In this document: piece by piece, positions 28,042 through 34,982 of the stretch
How positions within the stretch are numbered: the stretch's first letter is position 1
Layout of the letters: the number at the start of each line of letters is the position of its first letter
Origin: a virus
DNA length: 54,102 nt
IMG/VR virus record: IMGVR_UViG_3300018481_000003
Span: 64,001-118,102 of that record
Strand: one strand, 5' to 3'
Program-made: the position numbers and the translations under genes
The notes under the pieces: model-generated
The model's database searches: none
Seen by the model: only the letters and a program-made list of their open reading frames with translations
Told to the model about the DNA's origin: nothing

Positions 28042-28070
28042 ACCGTACACCCTCCGCATCGCTAACACAA
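28042..28070 (-). promoter_or_regulatory. Leaderless promoter of the VWA gene
   Basis: Minus strand: TTGTGT, 17-nt spacer, TACGGT, GTACTC, ATG (28035). The -10 is weak, but spacing and -35 match the window-wide promoter family. Confidence 0.58.
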
Positions 28071-28093
28071 CATGGCTGTTTCACCACCGTCGC

Positions 28094-28283
28094 CTTGCTA
28101 GCAAGCGTTCAGGCGTGATGCCCTGAGAGGCCTTTGCAAAGCCCGTAGGGGGCTGATACCGCCATTCGGCCACTAGCACCCATTCCAGTGCTTCTGTGCC
28201 CCCACAGAGCAACGACCACTAACACAATACTCACCGTAACACCAGGTAGACCACCTGAAATTGCTCGAAATAAAGTGAGAGAC
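28094..28283. repeat. Non-coding duplicated element, copy A
   Basis: About 190 bp between the divergent VWA and AAA+ genes. It shares with 37043-37221 the ordered blocks TTGCTAGCAAG, GCCTTTGCAAAGCC, a G-run, TTCTGTGCC, ACTAACACAATAC, CAGGTAGA and AAAGTGA. The 12-bp CTTGCTAGCAAG is a perfect palindrome. No convincing reading frame crosses it. This and the flanking promoters account for the 363-bp intergenic gap. Confidence 0.72.
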
Positions 28284-28330
28284 AGATTCAGGTGTGACCA
28301 GGGATTATGTCAACAGGCCCTCTGACAGTG

Positions 28331-28359
28331 TTGTGTTTCTACCGATACCCCGATACCAT
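28331..28359 (+). promoter_or_regulatory. Promoter of the AAA+ gene
   Basis: -35 TTGTGT, 17-nt spacer containing CCGATACCCCGATACC, -10 TACCAT. The start codon follows 40 nt later with a GAAAGGA Shine-Dalgarno, so this one is leadered. Confidence 0.65.
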
Positions 28360-28398
28360 TCGTGTCACCACCTACCGATTCTGAAAGGATCACCAGCC

Positions 28399-29658
28399 AT
28401 GGCCGTCGCTGCCGCACTCATCCCCGGATACCAGTACCGCATCATTGAGGGACCGTTCTCCGAGGAAGTCGTCACCATCGTTGACGCAACACCGTTCCCC
28501 GACACTCATCCTGAGCGTCGCAAGGTCACGGTCCTCAATCCGCAGGGCAAGGAGTTCTACATCCTCCCCCGCCAGTTGTCGAACACACCTGAGCCTCAGT
28601 TCTCTGAGCCTGCTCCGGTCTTGCCGTCAGCGGCTCCGGTGGTGGCCTACGAGGCAACCGTCGCACCGATCACCCACGATCAGGCGCAAGCACTCATGGT
28701 GTCGCACGCTCTCAATCCGATCACCGATCCGATGGACCCTCGGCTGGACCACCTGCGTCCGAGTCGGGCCAAGGTCAAGCGGTACCAGAACCGTGTGATG
28801 TCCAACGGGCAGACCGACGTGGACTTCCTGTTGACCTACACCAACGACTTCTACCGGGGCAAGAACGAGGGCCGTCCGGCCAACGTCATGCTCAAAGGTG
28901 ACACGCAGTCGGGCAAGACCTTCTTGGTCGAGGCCCTCGCCGTCGCCTGGGCAGACTTGCTGGGACTCCCCAAGCCGATGCCGGTGTTCACCCTCTCAGG
29001 GTCCAGTGGCATCACCGACTACGACCTGTTCGGACAGACCGCCAGCTACACCGACCCGGCGACGGGCCGTGAGTCTCTGGTCTGGCTGCCTGGTCTGGTC
29101 GATCTGGCGACGCCCATCGGCGGCATCCTCTACCTGGATGAGGTCAACATGTTCGGTGAGCGTGTGACCTCCAGCCTGCACCCGCTGGCTGACCACCGTC
29201 ACCAGTTCACGAACCGCAACAAGCCGGTGTGGAAGGACGGACAGTTCCTCCCCGACACGGTCAAGGCGTCGATGGACTTGTGGATCATCGGCACCTACAA
29301 CGAGGGCTACCTCGGCGGCAGCCAGATGAACGAGGCCTTCATCAACCGCTTCCGGCATATCCGCTGGGGCTACGACAAGGACATCGAGGCCAAGCTGATC
29401 GAGTCCCCGGCCATCCGTCTGCTGGGCGATGCCCTTCGTACGGCACGCCAGAACTCCACGATCCGCACGCCGGTCGGCACCAGCGCCCTGATGCATATCG
29501 AGGAAGACCTGCACAGCTTCGGTGTCGCCATGGCGATGGACAACTTCAAAGGCATGTTCAAAGCCAACGAGGTTCCCCTGGTCGATGAGATTCTCGAAGG
29601 TCGGTCGATCTTCGTGATGCTGCAAGAGGAACTGCGCCAGGCGGCGATGCAGGCGTAA
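28399..29658 (+). CDS. MoxR/CobS-like AAA+ ATPase
   Basis: 419 aa from ATG 28399 (Shine-Dalgarno GAAAGGA; an upstream in-frame ATG would place the start before the promoter). The N-terminal beta domain (PGYQYRIIEGPFSEEVVTIVD) and a Pro-rich linker are followed by the AAA+ core. Walker A is GDTQSGKT (167-174), Walker B is ILYLDEVN (D247, E248), a sensor lies in WIIGTYNEGY, and arginine residues in FINRFRHIRW. MoxR/CobS ATPases act with VWA proteins, and the divergent CobT-like gene supplies one. Confidence 0.88.
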   Translation: MAVAAALIPGYQYRIIEGPFSEEVVTIVDATPFPDTHPERRKVTVLNPQGKEFYILPRQLSNTPEPQFSEPAPVLPSAAPVVAYEATVAPITHDQAQALMVSHALNPITDPMDPRLDHLRPSRAKVKRYQNRVMSNGQTDVDFLLTYTNDFYRGKNEGRPANVMLKGDTQSGKTFLVEALAVAWADLLGLPKPMPVFTLSGSSGITDYDLFGQTASYTDPATGRESLVWLPGLVDLATPIGGILYLDEVNMFGERVTSSLHPLADHRHQFTNRNKPVWKDGQFLPDTVKASMDLWIIGTYNEGYLGGSQMNEAFINRFRHIRWGYDKDIEAKLIESPAIRLLGDALRTARQNSTIRTPVGTSALMHIEEDLHSFGVAMAMDNFKGMFKANEVPLVDEILEGRSIFVMLQEELRQAAMQA

Positions 29659-29664
29659 CACAAC

Positions 29665-29704
29665 AGAGTGCTGCTAGCGACGTTGGTGTTGCTAGCAGCA
29701 CTCT
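29665..29704. repeat. 14-bp inverted repeat overlapping the Ku promoter
   Basis: AGAGTGCTGCTAGC and GCTAGCAGCACTCT, perfect arms with a 12-nt loop. The -35 sits in the loop and the -10 starts 2 nt after the second arm. It could be the terminator of the ATPase gene, an operator for the Ku promoter, or both. Confidence 0.75.
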
Positions 29705-29711
29705 GTATACT
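29683..29711 (+). promoter_or_regulatory. Strong promoter of the Ku gene
   Basis: -35 TTGGTG, 17-nt spacer, -10 TATACT (29706-29711), one substitution from TATAAT. ATG follows at 29751 after a CGAAAGGA Shine-Dalgarno. Confidence 0.72.
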
Positions 29712-29750
29712 GATATCACAACCACGTACCGTCCCGAAAGGACAACCACC

Positions 29751-30560
29751 ATGACTCCACAAGCTCTGGCCTCCGCTCCGTCGAGGTCCAATCAGTCGAT
29801 CACTCTGAGCTTCGGCCTGGTCAACATTCCCCTGTCGGTCTACACCGGCACCGAGGAAACCAGGGTCGCTCGCAAGGAGTTCTTCCAAGGCAATCCCAAC
29901 GTCGAGGTCGGTCGCGCCGCCATCCGCAAGGACACTGGCGCCGTCATCGAAACCGCTGACGTGGTCCGCATGGCGCAAGCCGACAACGGCGTGTGGGTGC
30001 CGTTCACCGATGACGAGGCTGCCGCCTGCACCAGCCCCCGAGGCCTGGCTGAGATCGTCAGCTTCGTCAAGGTCAAGGACGCAGGCAAGTACCTGGTCGA
30101 GAACGTCAAGCAGGTGCGCCCCCAGCGGGTCAAGGGCAAGGCCAACCCGGCTACCGAGAAGGCCTTCGCTCTGCTCACGATGGCGCTGTCCACCCGCAAG
30201 CTGATGGCACTGGTCAAGGTCGCCATGCGCGGCCCAGCCCGCTACGCCCTGCTGGACGACAAGGGCAACTTCTTCCTGATCTACACGGCCGATGCCGTGC
30301 GCCAGGAACTGCCCCTCGCCAGCTTCGGCAACGTCAGCGAGCAGGAGTTGAACCTCGCCAACATGCTCATCGACTCGGTGGGCATCGATGCCCCGACGCT
30401 GCTCGACACCACCGCTCCGGTGGTCAAGGCCTACGTCAACGACAAGGCCGCAGGCGTCCCCGTCCCCGAGCGCCCGGTGGCTGAGTCCACTCCGGTCGAT
30501 CTGATGCAGCAACTGCTCGACAGCCTCGCTGCCACGCAGGGCAAGGGGCAGGCGTCATGA
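29751..30560 (+). CDS. ku: Ku-like DNA end-binding protein
   Basis: 269 aa, the length of bacterial Ku. The N-terminus SITLSFGLVNIPLSVYTGTEE matches the bacterial Ku opening (SISFGLVNVPVKLY type). The beta-barrel core follows (IVSFVKVKDAGKYLVEN, ALLTMALSTRKLMALVKV) with a helical C-terminus. Bacterial Ku homodimers bind double-strand ends and recruit LigD; some mycobacteriophages (Omega, Corndog) carry Ku and use host LigD. No ligase gene is visible here. Strong own promoter; coupled by ATGA to a 46-aa gene. Confidence 0.85.
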   Translation: MTPQALASAPSRSNQSITLSFGLVNIPLSVYTGTEETRVARKEFFQGNPNVEVGRAAIRKDTGAVIETADVVRMAQADNGVWVPFTDDEAAACTSPRGLAEIVSFVKVKDAGKYLVENVKQVRPQRVKGKANPATEKAFALLTMALSTRKLMALVKVAMRGPARYALLDDKGNFFLIYTADAVRQELPLASFGNVSEQELNLANMLIDSVGIDAPTLLDTTAPVVKAYVNDKAAGVPVPERPVAESTPVDLMQQLLDSLAATQGKGQAS

Positions 30561-30697
30561 CCTACGAACAGGCCCTTGCCAAGCAGATCAAGCTGAACGA
30601 GCGTGCTGCTGTGCTGCTCGCTTCCATCGGCGCACCTGAGGCTGCCCTGATGTTCCAGGCTCAGGCCGACGAGTACCGGCAAGAGTTGTCGTCATGA
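30557..30697 (+). CDS. 46-aa helical protein
   Basis: ATGA overlap with the Ku stop and another with the next start. Product MTYEQALAKQIKLNERA..., almost entirely helical and Ala-rich. Real by its overlaps; function unknown. Co-translation with Ku suggests a shared expression time. Confidence 0.62.
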   Translation: MTYEQALAKQIKLNERAAVLLASIGAPEAALMFQAQADEYRQELSS

Positions 30698-30927
30698 GCT
30701 ACTACAACACCGACCCCAACGACCCGGAGGCACCTGTTCTGCTGGAGAGGTACAACGGCCTGAGTCCTGGCGACGCTGTCGAGTACGTCAATGATCGCTG
30801 GCCTGGTGGTGCCATCTCAGGGCCGCTGGTCCTGACGGCGCTGTACGACTGGCCCGAGCATGGTGTCAGCGCCATTCTCAACGATGGTGAGTGGGAAGTC
30901 GATGCAGTCAACCTCAGGAAGGCCTGA
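30694..30927 (+). CDS. Small acidic protein, unknown
   Basis: 77 aa, ATGA-coupled. Pattern VEYVNDRWPGGAISGPLVLTA ... ILNDGEWEVDAVN suggests a small beta-barrel. Third gene of the Ku operon, directly followed by the next promoter. Confidence 0.62.
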   Translation: MSYYNTDPNDPEAPVLLERYNGLSPGDAVEYVNDRWPGGAISGPLVLTALYDWPEHGVSAILNDGEWEVDAVNLRKA

Positions 30928-30929
30928 GG

Positions 30930-30958
30930 TTGTTAACACAACACTGATCCGATACACT
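30930..30958 (+). promoter_or_regulatory. Promoter, TTGTTAACACAAC subtype
   Basis: -35 TTGTTA, 17-nt spacer, -10 TACACT. The TTGTTAACACAAC segment and the TCCGATACACTGATA segment recur at 31573 and 32147. A Shine-Dalgarno (AAAAGGA) precedes ATG 30990. Confidence 0.72.
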
Positions 30959-30989
30959 GATATCACACGACCACCGAAAAGGAACCACC

Positions 30990-31157
30990 ATGAACGACTA
31001 CGAACTGATCCTCAAAGCTGAGAACGGAGACTTCGAAGATGACGACGAGATTCTCGCCGCAGCCGATGCCATCCGTCGCAGCGGGTTGCAGTACTCAGTC
31101 GGTTGGGCTGGACGATTCCTGCGGGATGTCAACGAGGCGTTCGGGGATCAGTCATGA
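30990..31157 (+). CDS. 55-aa acidic protein
   Basis: First gene after the 30930 promoter. Product begins NDYELILKAENGDFEDDDE and ends with an Arg/Trp segment. ATGA couples it to the membrane protein. The opening resembles the start of the 31784 protein (SRKDYELIAAA), hinting at shared ancestry. Function unknown. Confidence 0.65.
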   Translation: MNDYELILKAENGDFEDDDEILAAADAIRRSGLQYSVGWAGRFLRDVNEAFGDQS

Positions 31158-31570
31158 AGCGAGCACTGATCATTGGCGGCATCGTCATCACGGTGCTGCT
31201 GTTCTGGAAGGCCATCGTGGCGATCCTCGGCCTCGGTGTCCTGCTTCTTGTTTGGAGTGTGTTCGCAGGCGACGGGTCTGGATATCAACAGCACCAACAG
31301 CCGCCGCAACCCCGCAACCTGCCGCAAGGCGGCTGGGACTACCACGGCAATCGGGCAACCGTCGCCAGGTCGAGAGGCGAGTACTACCAAGTGCCTCGTA
31401 AGGACTGGACGGACCTCGATGTTGCGAACCACGCCAAAGCATCAAGCCGTGGTATGGCCTGGGTGCCTGGTCTAGGTGAAGTCTCACCCTCGATTGCCTC
31501 GGTCCACTACGACGGCCCAGGCCGTGATGCCTACTGGTACACGTCAAGGGGCATGGTCCCACCACGTTGA
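31154..31570 (+). CDS. Single-TM protein with extracytoplasmic domain
   Basis: 138 aa from ATG 31154. The N-terminal TM (KRALIIGGIVITVLLFWKAI and onward to about residue 38) is followed by a Gln/Pro linker and a soluble domain rich in Tyr, Trp and Gly (DAYWYTSRGMVPPR end). No family recognised. Confidence 0.65.
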   Translation: MKRALIIGGIVITVLLFWKAIVAILGLGVLLLVWSVFAGDGSGYQQHQQPPQPRNLPQGGWDYHGNRATVARSRGEYYQVPRKDWTDLDVANHAKASSRGMAWVPGLGEVSPSIASVHYDGPGRDAYWYTSRGMVPPR

Positions 31571-31572
31571 GG

Positions 31573-31601
31573 TTGGTAACACAACACTCATCCGATACAC
31601 T
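31573..31601 (+). promoter_or_regulatory. Promoter, TTGGTAACACAAC subtype
   Basis: -35 TTGGTA, 17-nt spacer, -10 TACACT, followed by GATAACACACCACC and a GAAGGAG Shine-Dalgarno before ATG 31632. Confidence 0.72.
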
Positions 31602-31631
31602 GATAACACACCACCGAAGGAGTACCACACC

Positions 31632-31787
31632 ATGAACGAAGTCTGGATCACACTCACACTCTCAGTACGGGGCGAAGCCCTGCCGAACACACTCGTTGAC
31701 ACCTTCACCGAGACTCTCGACGGCCTGAGCCTCAACAACATCGTCGTCGGCAACGTCGATATCGAGGATTGGGACGTGCAGTCATGA
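31632..31787 (+). CDS. 51-aa protein, unknown
   Basis: Product begins NEVWITLTLSVRGEALPN; alternating strands and a helix suggest a small alpha/beta fold. First gene of its operon, ATGA-coupled to the next. Too short for motif-based assignment. Confidence 0.62.
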   Translation: MNEVWITLTLSVRGEALPNTLVDTFTETLDGLSLNNIVVGNVDIEDWDVQS

Positions 31788-32143
31788 GCATGTCACGCAA
31801 GGACTACGAACTGATCGCCGCTGCGTTGCAGCGGACCCACAATCTCATTGAGCAGACACCTGCTGATCAGTTCATCGATGCCGAACGGCACGTTGCTGTC
31901 GAGGTAGCTGCCAGGTTCCTGGCTGACTCTCTGGCTGAGGACAATGCACGGTTCGATCGTGAGCGGTTCATCGCAGCGACCAAGCCCGAGGCTGCACCAG
32001 TGACCTACAAGATCATCCGGTTCTTCCAGGGCAAGCAGGGCCAGGTCATCGCCACCGGTTACACGCTGGAGCAGGCCCAGGCTCACTGCAATGATGAGTC
32101 CACCCACGGCGACGGCTGGTTCGACGGCTACGACGAGGAATGA
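31784..32143 (+). CDS. Helical protein, unknown
   Basis: 119 aa from ATG 31784. Long helices (RKDYELIAAALQRTHNLIEQ, VAVEVAARFLADSLAEDNARF), then a small beta domain (TYKIIRFFQGKQGQVIATGY) and an acidic end. The helical part resembles small proteins widespread in actinobacteriophages, role unknown. Confidence 0.65.
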   Translation: MSMSRKDYELIAAALQRTHNLIEQTPADQFIDAERHVAVEVAARFLADSLAEDNARFDRERFIAATKPEAAPVTYKIIRFFQGKQGQVIATGYTLEQAQAHCNDESTHGDGWFDGYDEE

Positions 32144-32146
32144 GGG

Positions 32147-32175
32147 TTGTTAACACAACAACCCTCCGATACACT
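32147..32175 (+). promoter_or_regulatory. Promoter, TTGTTAACACAAC subtype
   Basis: -35 TTGTTA, 17-nt spacer, -10 TACACT. It lies inside the near-palindrome GGGTTGTTAACACAACAACCC region (32145-32165), a candidate operator with a GTTAAC core. Confidence 0.72.
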
Positions 32176-32206
32176 GATACCACACCTACCCAAAGGAAGT
32201 ACCACC

Positions 32207-32875
32207 ATGAACACAGATTGCGACTACTGCGGACGCTCCGACAACGAGGGGTCCGTGATCAACGAGGACGGCGTCGCCTTCCACTTCTGCCATCGGCATG
32301 AAGCTGAGGTTCGCACCATCGCAGGCGAGGACGAGGTCACCGATCTGCCGACCGGTTTCATCAAGCCGGTGCTCCCACCGCCTGCGGCCAACCAACGGCC
32401 CACTGGTGACGAGCCACGACGGTTGCCAGACGATGCTCGCCAGGCCCTTGGTTGGGCTGAGCCGGTCAAGGCTGAGGCCTGCACCGAATGTTCTGTCCCT
32501 GTTCATCAGGACGAGGACGGCACCTGGCACCACGACTATCTCGACCACCATGAGGTTGTGTTGGCGGTCAAGGCCGACCGTTGTGTCCACTGCGGCAAGG
32601 CCGTCCACAACGAGATTCACGACGGGCACACGTTCATCATCGATGACGAGACTGGCGGCGATGTCTGCGGCAATTGGGGGACATTCACCAACGAACCGCA
32701 TGCGGTCGAGGCCACTGTCACCTACACCGTGAAGGCCACCTTCACGTCCACCGTGCCTGGCTATCAGGATGCGTGGGATGAGTGGGTCGAGTGGCTCACC
32801 CACCCGATGCATCTGGAGGACGGCACAGAAACCGACATCTACGTAGACGAGGACGTGCTGAGGGGCGACCGATGA
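32207..32875 (+). CDS. Multi-zinc-ribbon protein
   Basis: 222 aa. Three Cys pairs: CDYCGRSD near the start with CHRH, then CTECSVPVH, and CVHCGKAVH, spaced over 150 aa and rich in His and acidic residues; the C-terminal domain is beta-rich. Several zinc ribbons in tandem suggest nucleic-acid or protein binding. Shine-Dalgarno AAAGGAAG. Confidence 0.65.
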   Translation: MNTDCDYCGRSDNEGSVINEDGVAFHFCHRHEAEVRTIAGEDEVTDLPTGFIKPVLPPPAANQRPTGDEPRRLPDDARQALGWAEPVKAEACTECSVPVHQDEDGTWHHDYLDHHEVVLAVKADRCVHCGKAVHNEIHDGHTFIIDDETGGDVCGNWGTFTNEPHAVEATVTYTVKATFTSTVPGYQDAWDEWVEWLTHPMHLEDGTETDIYVDEDVLRGDR

Positions 32876-33096
32876 ACCGCTACCACGCTCTCGCTCTGCT
32901 GATCCTGCTGACCCTGTTGTGGGTTTCAGCGTGTGGGGTGTGGCCCTTCGCTCACCCTGAGCACAACTTCTCGACGGTGCTGGGCACCATCGACCTCATC
33001 CTCCACTGGGCGGCGACAACCTCTCTGTTGTGTTTGGTGATTGCCAACCACCCACGTACATCACGTACGGCGCAAGAACTGGAAGGTGAGTCATGA
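32872..33096 (+). CDS. Small membrane protein or lipoprotein
   Basis: 74 aa, ATGA-coupled. The N-terminus (ALALLILLTLLWVSACG) ends in a lipobox-like VSAC, and a second hydrophobic stretch (LILHWAATTSLLCLVIA) follows. It may be a lipoprotein, or simply a two-TM protein. Confidence 0.6.
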   Translation: MNRYHALALLILLTLLWVSACGVWPFAHPEHNFSTVLGTIDLILHWAATTSLLCLVIANHPRTSRTAQELEGES

Positions 33097-33314
33097 ACGA
33101 CGACAGACTCGCCAAGGTCCAGCCACGACAGACCTACATCATCAAGTTGTGGTTCATCAAAGGCCAGTATGAGGATTGGATGGAGGACTCACGCTGTCAC
33201 ATCATCGGCCCATTCACACGCACTGAGTGCGAGCGCATCGAGGCCACGTTGACGTGGGCGCACAAGTGTGAGCAGATCACCATCGACATGCCGGATTGGG
33301 CTGTCCTGCCATGA
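33093..33314 (+). CDS. Small protein, unknown
   Basis: 73 aa with ATGA overlaps on both sides. Sequence RQTYIIKLWFIKGQYEDWM ... GPFTRTECERIEATL has an alpha/beta look. No motif recognised. Confidence 0.6.
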   Translation: MNDDRLAKVQPRQTYIIKLWFIKGQYEDWMEDSRCHIIGPFTRTECERIEATLTWAHKCEQITIDMPDWAVLP

Positions 33315-33556
33315 CCACCTACAAGGCCCTCAGAGCGGCGCAAGAGGATGAGCGCACCTACGAGGCCGCTAACACAATAGCCGCCCCCATATCGACACAG
33401 AGGCGCCAATACAACGAAGGTGTGCAGCACCACCGGAGCATCGAACGAGACATCGCTCGACAGAACGGCACGCTGGAGCCAACCGGCGCCAAGGTCAAGC
33501 GCCATCTGCTCAGCTTCCTGTTCGGCTGGTTCGTAGGAGCGTTGTTCCGTGACTGA
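33311..33556 (+). CDS. Helical protein with C-terminal TM
   Basis: 81 aa. Charged helices (ERTYEAANTIAAP, RSIERDIARQN) and a C-terminal hydrophobic helix (LLSFLFGWFVGALF) make it a candidate tail-anchored membrane protein. ATGA start. Confidence 0.6.
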   Translation: MTTYKALRAAQEDERTYEAANTIAAPISTQRRQYNEGVQHHRSIERDIARQNGTLEPTGAKVKRHLLSFLFGWFVGALFRD

Positions 33557-34019
33557 CATGAAAGACTGGGACATCGTGAGCAAGTGCTACGCCTGCAACA
33601 AGCATCTGACTCCCGACAACGCTTGTCCTGATACCGAGTACCAGTTCGACAACGCTCTGTGGATCGGCTTCCACGGTGGCTACGGCATGTTCGTTGACAA
33701 TCTCGACGCCAAGCTGCCCAACAACACTCAGGACCGTTGGTTGATGGATGAAGAAGGTCAGTATCTCACTGTCAACAACGATGGCCGCACTCCCATTGAG
33801 AATGAGAAATGGGAGCCGCTGTACAACGAGGATCGCATGCTGGAAGGCCAGCCTGACTACGAGGCTGTGATCTGTCACGATTGCGCCCACGAACTGTGCG
33901 CCACGATCCCCTGGATTGAGCGCTTGATCAACAGCCACAACAGCCACGCCCACCGCACCGCTTGGAAGGAAGCGCATCCCGACCACTACGGCTGGGACTA
34001 CGACCCCGATCCCGAATGA
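33549..34019 (+). CDS. Cys-rich zinc-binding protein
   Basis: 156 aa. GTG 33549 is chosen, with TAGGAG upstream; ATG 33558 is possible. An N-terminal CYACNKHLTPDNACP and a later CHDCAHELC supply a zinc site, with acidic and aromatic residues between. Function unknown. Confidence 0.62.
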   Translation: MTDMKDWDIVSKCYACNKHLTPDNACPDTEYQFDNALWIGFHGGYGMFVDNLDAKLPNNTQDRWLMDEEGQYLTVNNDGRTPIENEKWEPLYNEDRMLEGQPDYEAVICHDCAHELCATIPWIERLINSHNSHAHRTAWKEAHPDHYGWDYDPDPE

Positions 34020-34177
34020 TCACCTTGGACATGAACTTTCACGCTGATTACGAAGCAGGTGCTCGCAAGCACTTCGTTGCCGCCTGTGCATACACCGATA
34101 TGGCTGAGATCGAGGGCCTTGTCTTTGAGGGCACCTTCCACGGTCGAGTTGTAGACGGCAAGGTTGAGTACCTCTGA
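34016..34177 (+). CDS. 53-aa protein, unknown
   Basis: ATGA-coupled last gene of this + operon. Product ITLDMNFHADYEAGARKHFV.... A short hairpin (TTAGGG aca GCCCTAA) follows the stop and may end the transcript. Confidence 0.58.
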   Translation: MITLDMNFHADYEAGARKHFVAACAYTDMAEIEGLVFEGTFHGRVVDGKVEYL

Positions 34178-34206
34178 GGTTTTAGGGACAGCCCTAATAT
34201 GTACGT

Positions 34207-34494
34207 CTACCAGGCATTTAAAGTCAACTTTGATAGTGGGTGGTTCTGCCCTACCGGCTGACTCTGATACCTGACTATGCTTGGAACGGTCTGATCACGA
34301 CTGAGCATGAGGGCATGCACTCCTGGGAGGACGTGGTTGGATGTTGGGGACGTGATGTTCAGGGCTGGAGGCTTCGGTTGAAGGCTGAGACTCACGTCCC
34401 CTTCTCCGTATTGGAACAGTCGCTCGTAGAGCACCATCAGGGCGAGCAGTAGCAACGCTGCCACCACCCACACGATCAACCATCGAACACTCAC
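34207..34494 (-). CDS. Small TM protein, unknown
   Basis: 95 aa from a GTG overlapping the HNH stop (GTGA). TM segment WLIVWVVAALLLLALMVLY near the N-terminus, then a polar tail. Translationally coupled to the homing-type endonuclease, which is unusual company. Function unknown. Confidence 0.55.
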   Translation of the reverse strand: MSVRWLIVWVVAALLLLALMVLYERLFQYGEGDVSLSLQPKPPALNITSPTSNHVLPGVHALMLSRDQTVPSIVRYQSQPVGQNHPLSKLTLNAW

Positions 34495-34892
34495 TTGGTC
34501 CGCATGTACACGCGAGAGCACTCGCGACACTTCCTCCGCTGCGTAGCTGTGGCCGGGATGGTGTTCTCAGGTGTGTACTCATGGCCGTGAGGACAGTGAG
34601 TTGGTGACAACGGACGCCTGCCACCACCATGTTTCGCCCGTCCCTTGTCTCGCATGTCCTGCCAGTTCTCTTGCTTGGAACCGAGGAACAGGTGGTCGAG
34701 GCGGAAGCAGGGTGGATTGTCGCAACGATGCAGCACGTACATGCCTTCGGGGATTGGCCCGTTCGCCATGATCCACACCTGACGATGCACCAGGCGCTCA
34801 CCGTTGAAGCGCTCGACAACTGCCTTGGAACGTCGCCAGCCGTAGCCGTGACCATTACAACTGCCTTGGAACGTCCTACATGGCGTAAGCAT
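34491..34892 (-). CDS. HNH homing-type endonuclease
   Basis: About 133 aa from ATG 34892 (the open frame extends further upstream, so the start is uncertain). Core HRQVWIMANGPIPEGMYVLH ... CDNPPCFRLDHLFLG is the HNH_3 pattern, followed by NWQDMRDKGR. The C-terminal finger CPHGHEYTPEN ... CRECSR is typical of free-standing phage homing endonucleases. It and its neighbour are the only minus genes within a long + block, as expected for an inserted mobile gene. A 19-bp direct repeat lies at its 5' end. Confidence 0.85.
   Translation of the reverse strand: MLTPCRTFQGSCNGHGYGWRRSKAVVERFNGERLVHRQVWIMANGPIPEGMYVLHRCDNPPCFRLDHLFLGSKQENWQDMRDKGRAKHGGGRRPLSPTHCPHGHEYTPENTIPATATQRRKCRECSRVYMRTK
34816..34875. 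repeat. 19-bp direct repeat at the HNH gene 5' end
   Basis: ACAACTGCCTTGGAACGTC occurs at 34816-34834 and again at 34857-34875, 41 bp apart, with a shorter TGCCTTGGAAC at 34911-34921. Because 41 is not a multiple of three, the copies are read in different frames. Confidence 0.8.
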
Positions 34893-34946
34893 TGGAACAC
34901 AGTAGATCGATGCCTTGGAACAAGCGAGTGGATACCAAGACTTGTG

Positions 34947-34975
34947 TTGTGTTACTTGACTTCCTGAACTAACAT
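34947..34975 (+). promoter_or_regulatory. Near-leaderless promoter
   Basis: -35 TTGTGT, 17-nt spacer, -10 TAACAT, then CCTCTTT and ATG 34983 (7 nt spacing, no Shine-Dalgarno). Confidence 0.7.
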
Positions 34976-34982
34976 CCTCTTT

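Noticed and set aside
32145-32165. Palindrome around TTGTTAACACAAC as a terminator
   Set aside because: It contains the -35 of a well-spaced promoter that recurs twice elsewhere, so a promoter/operator is the better reading.
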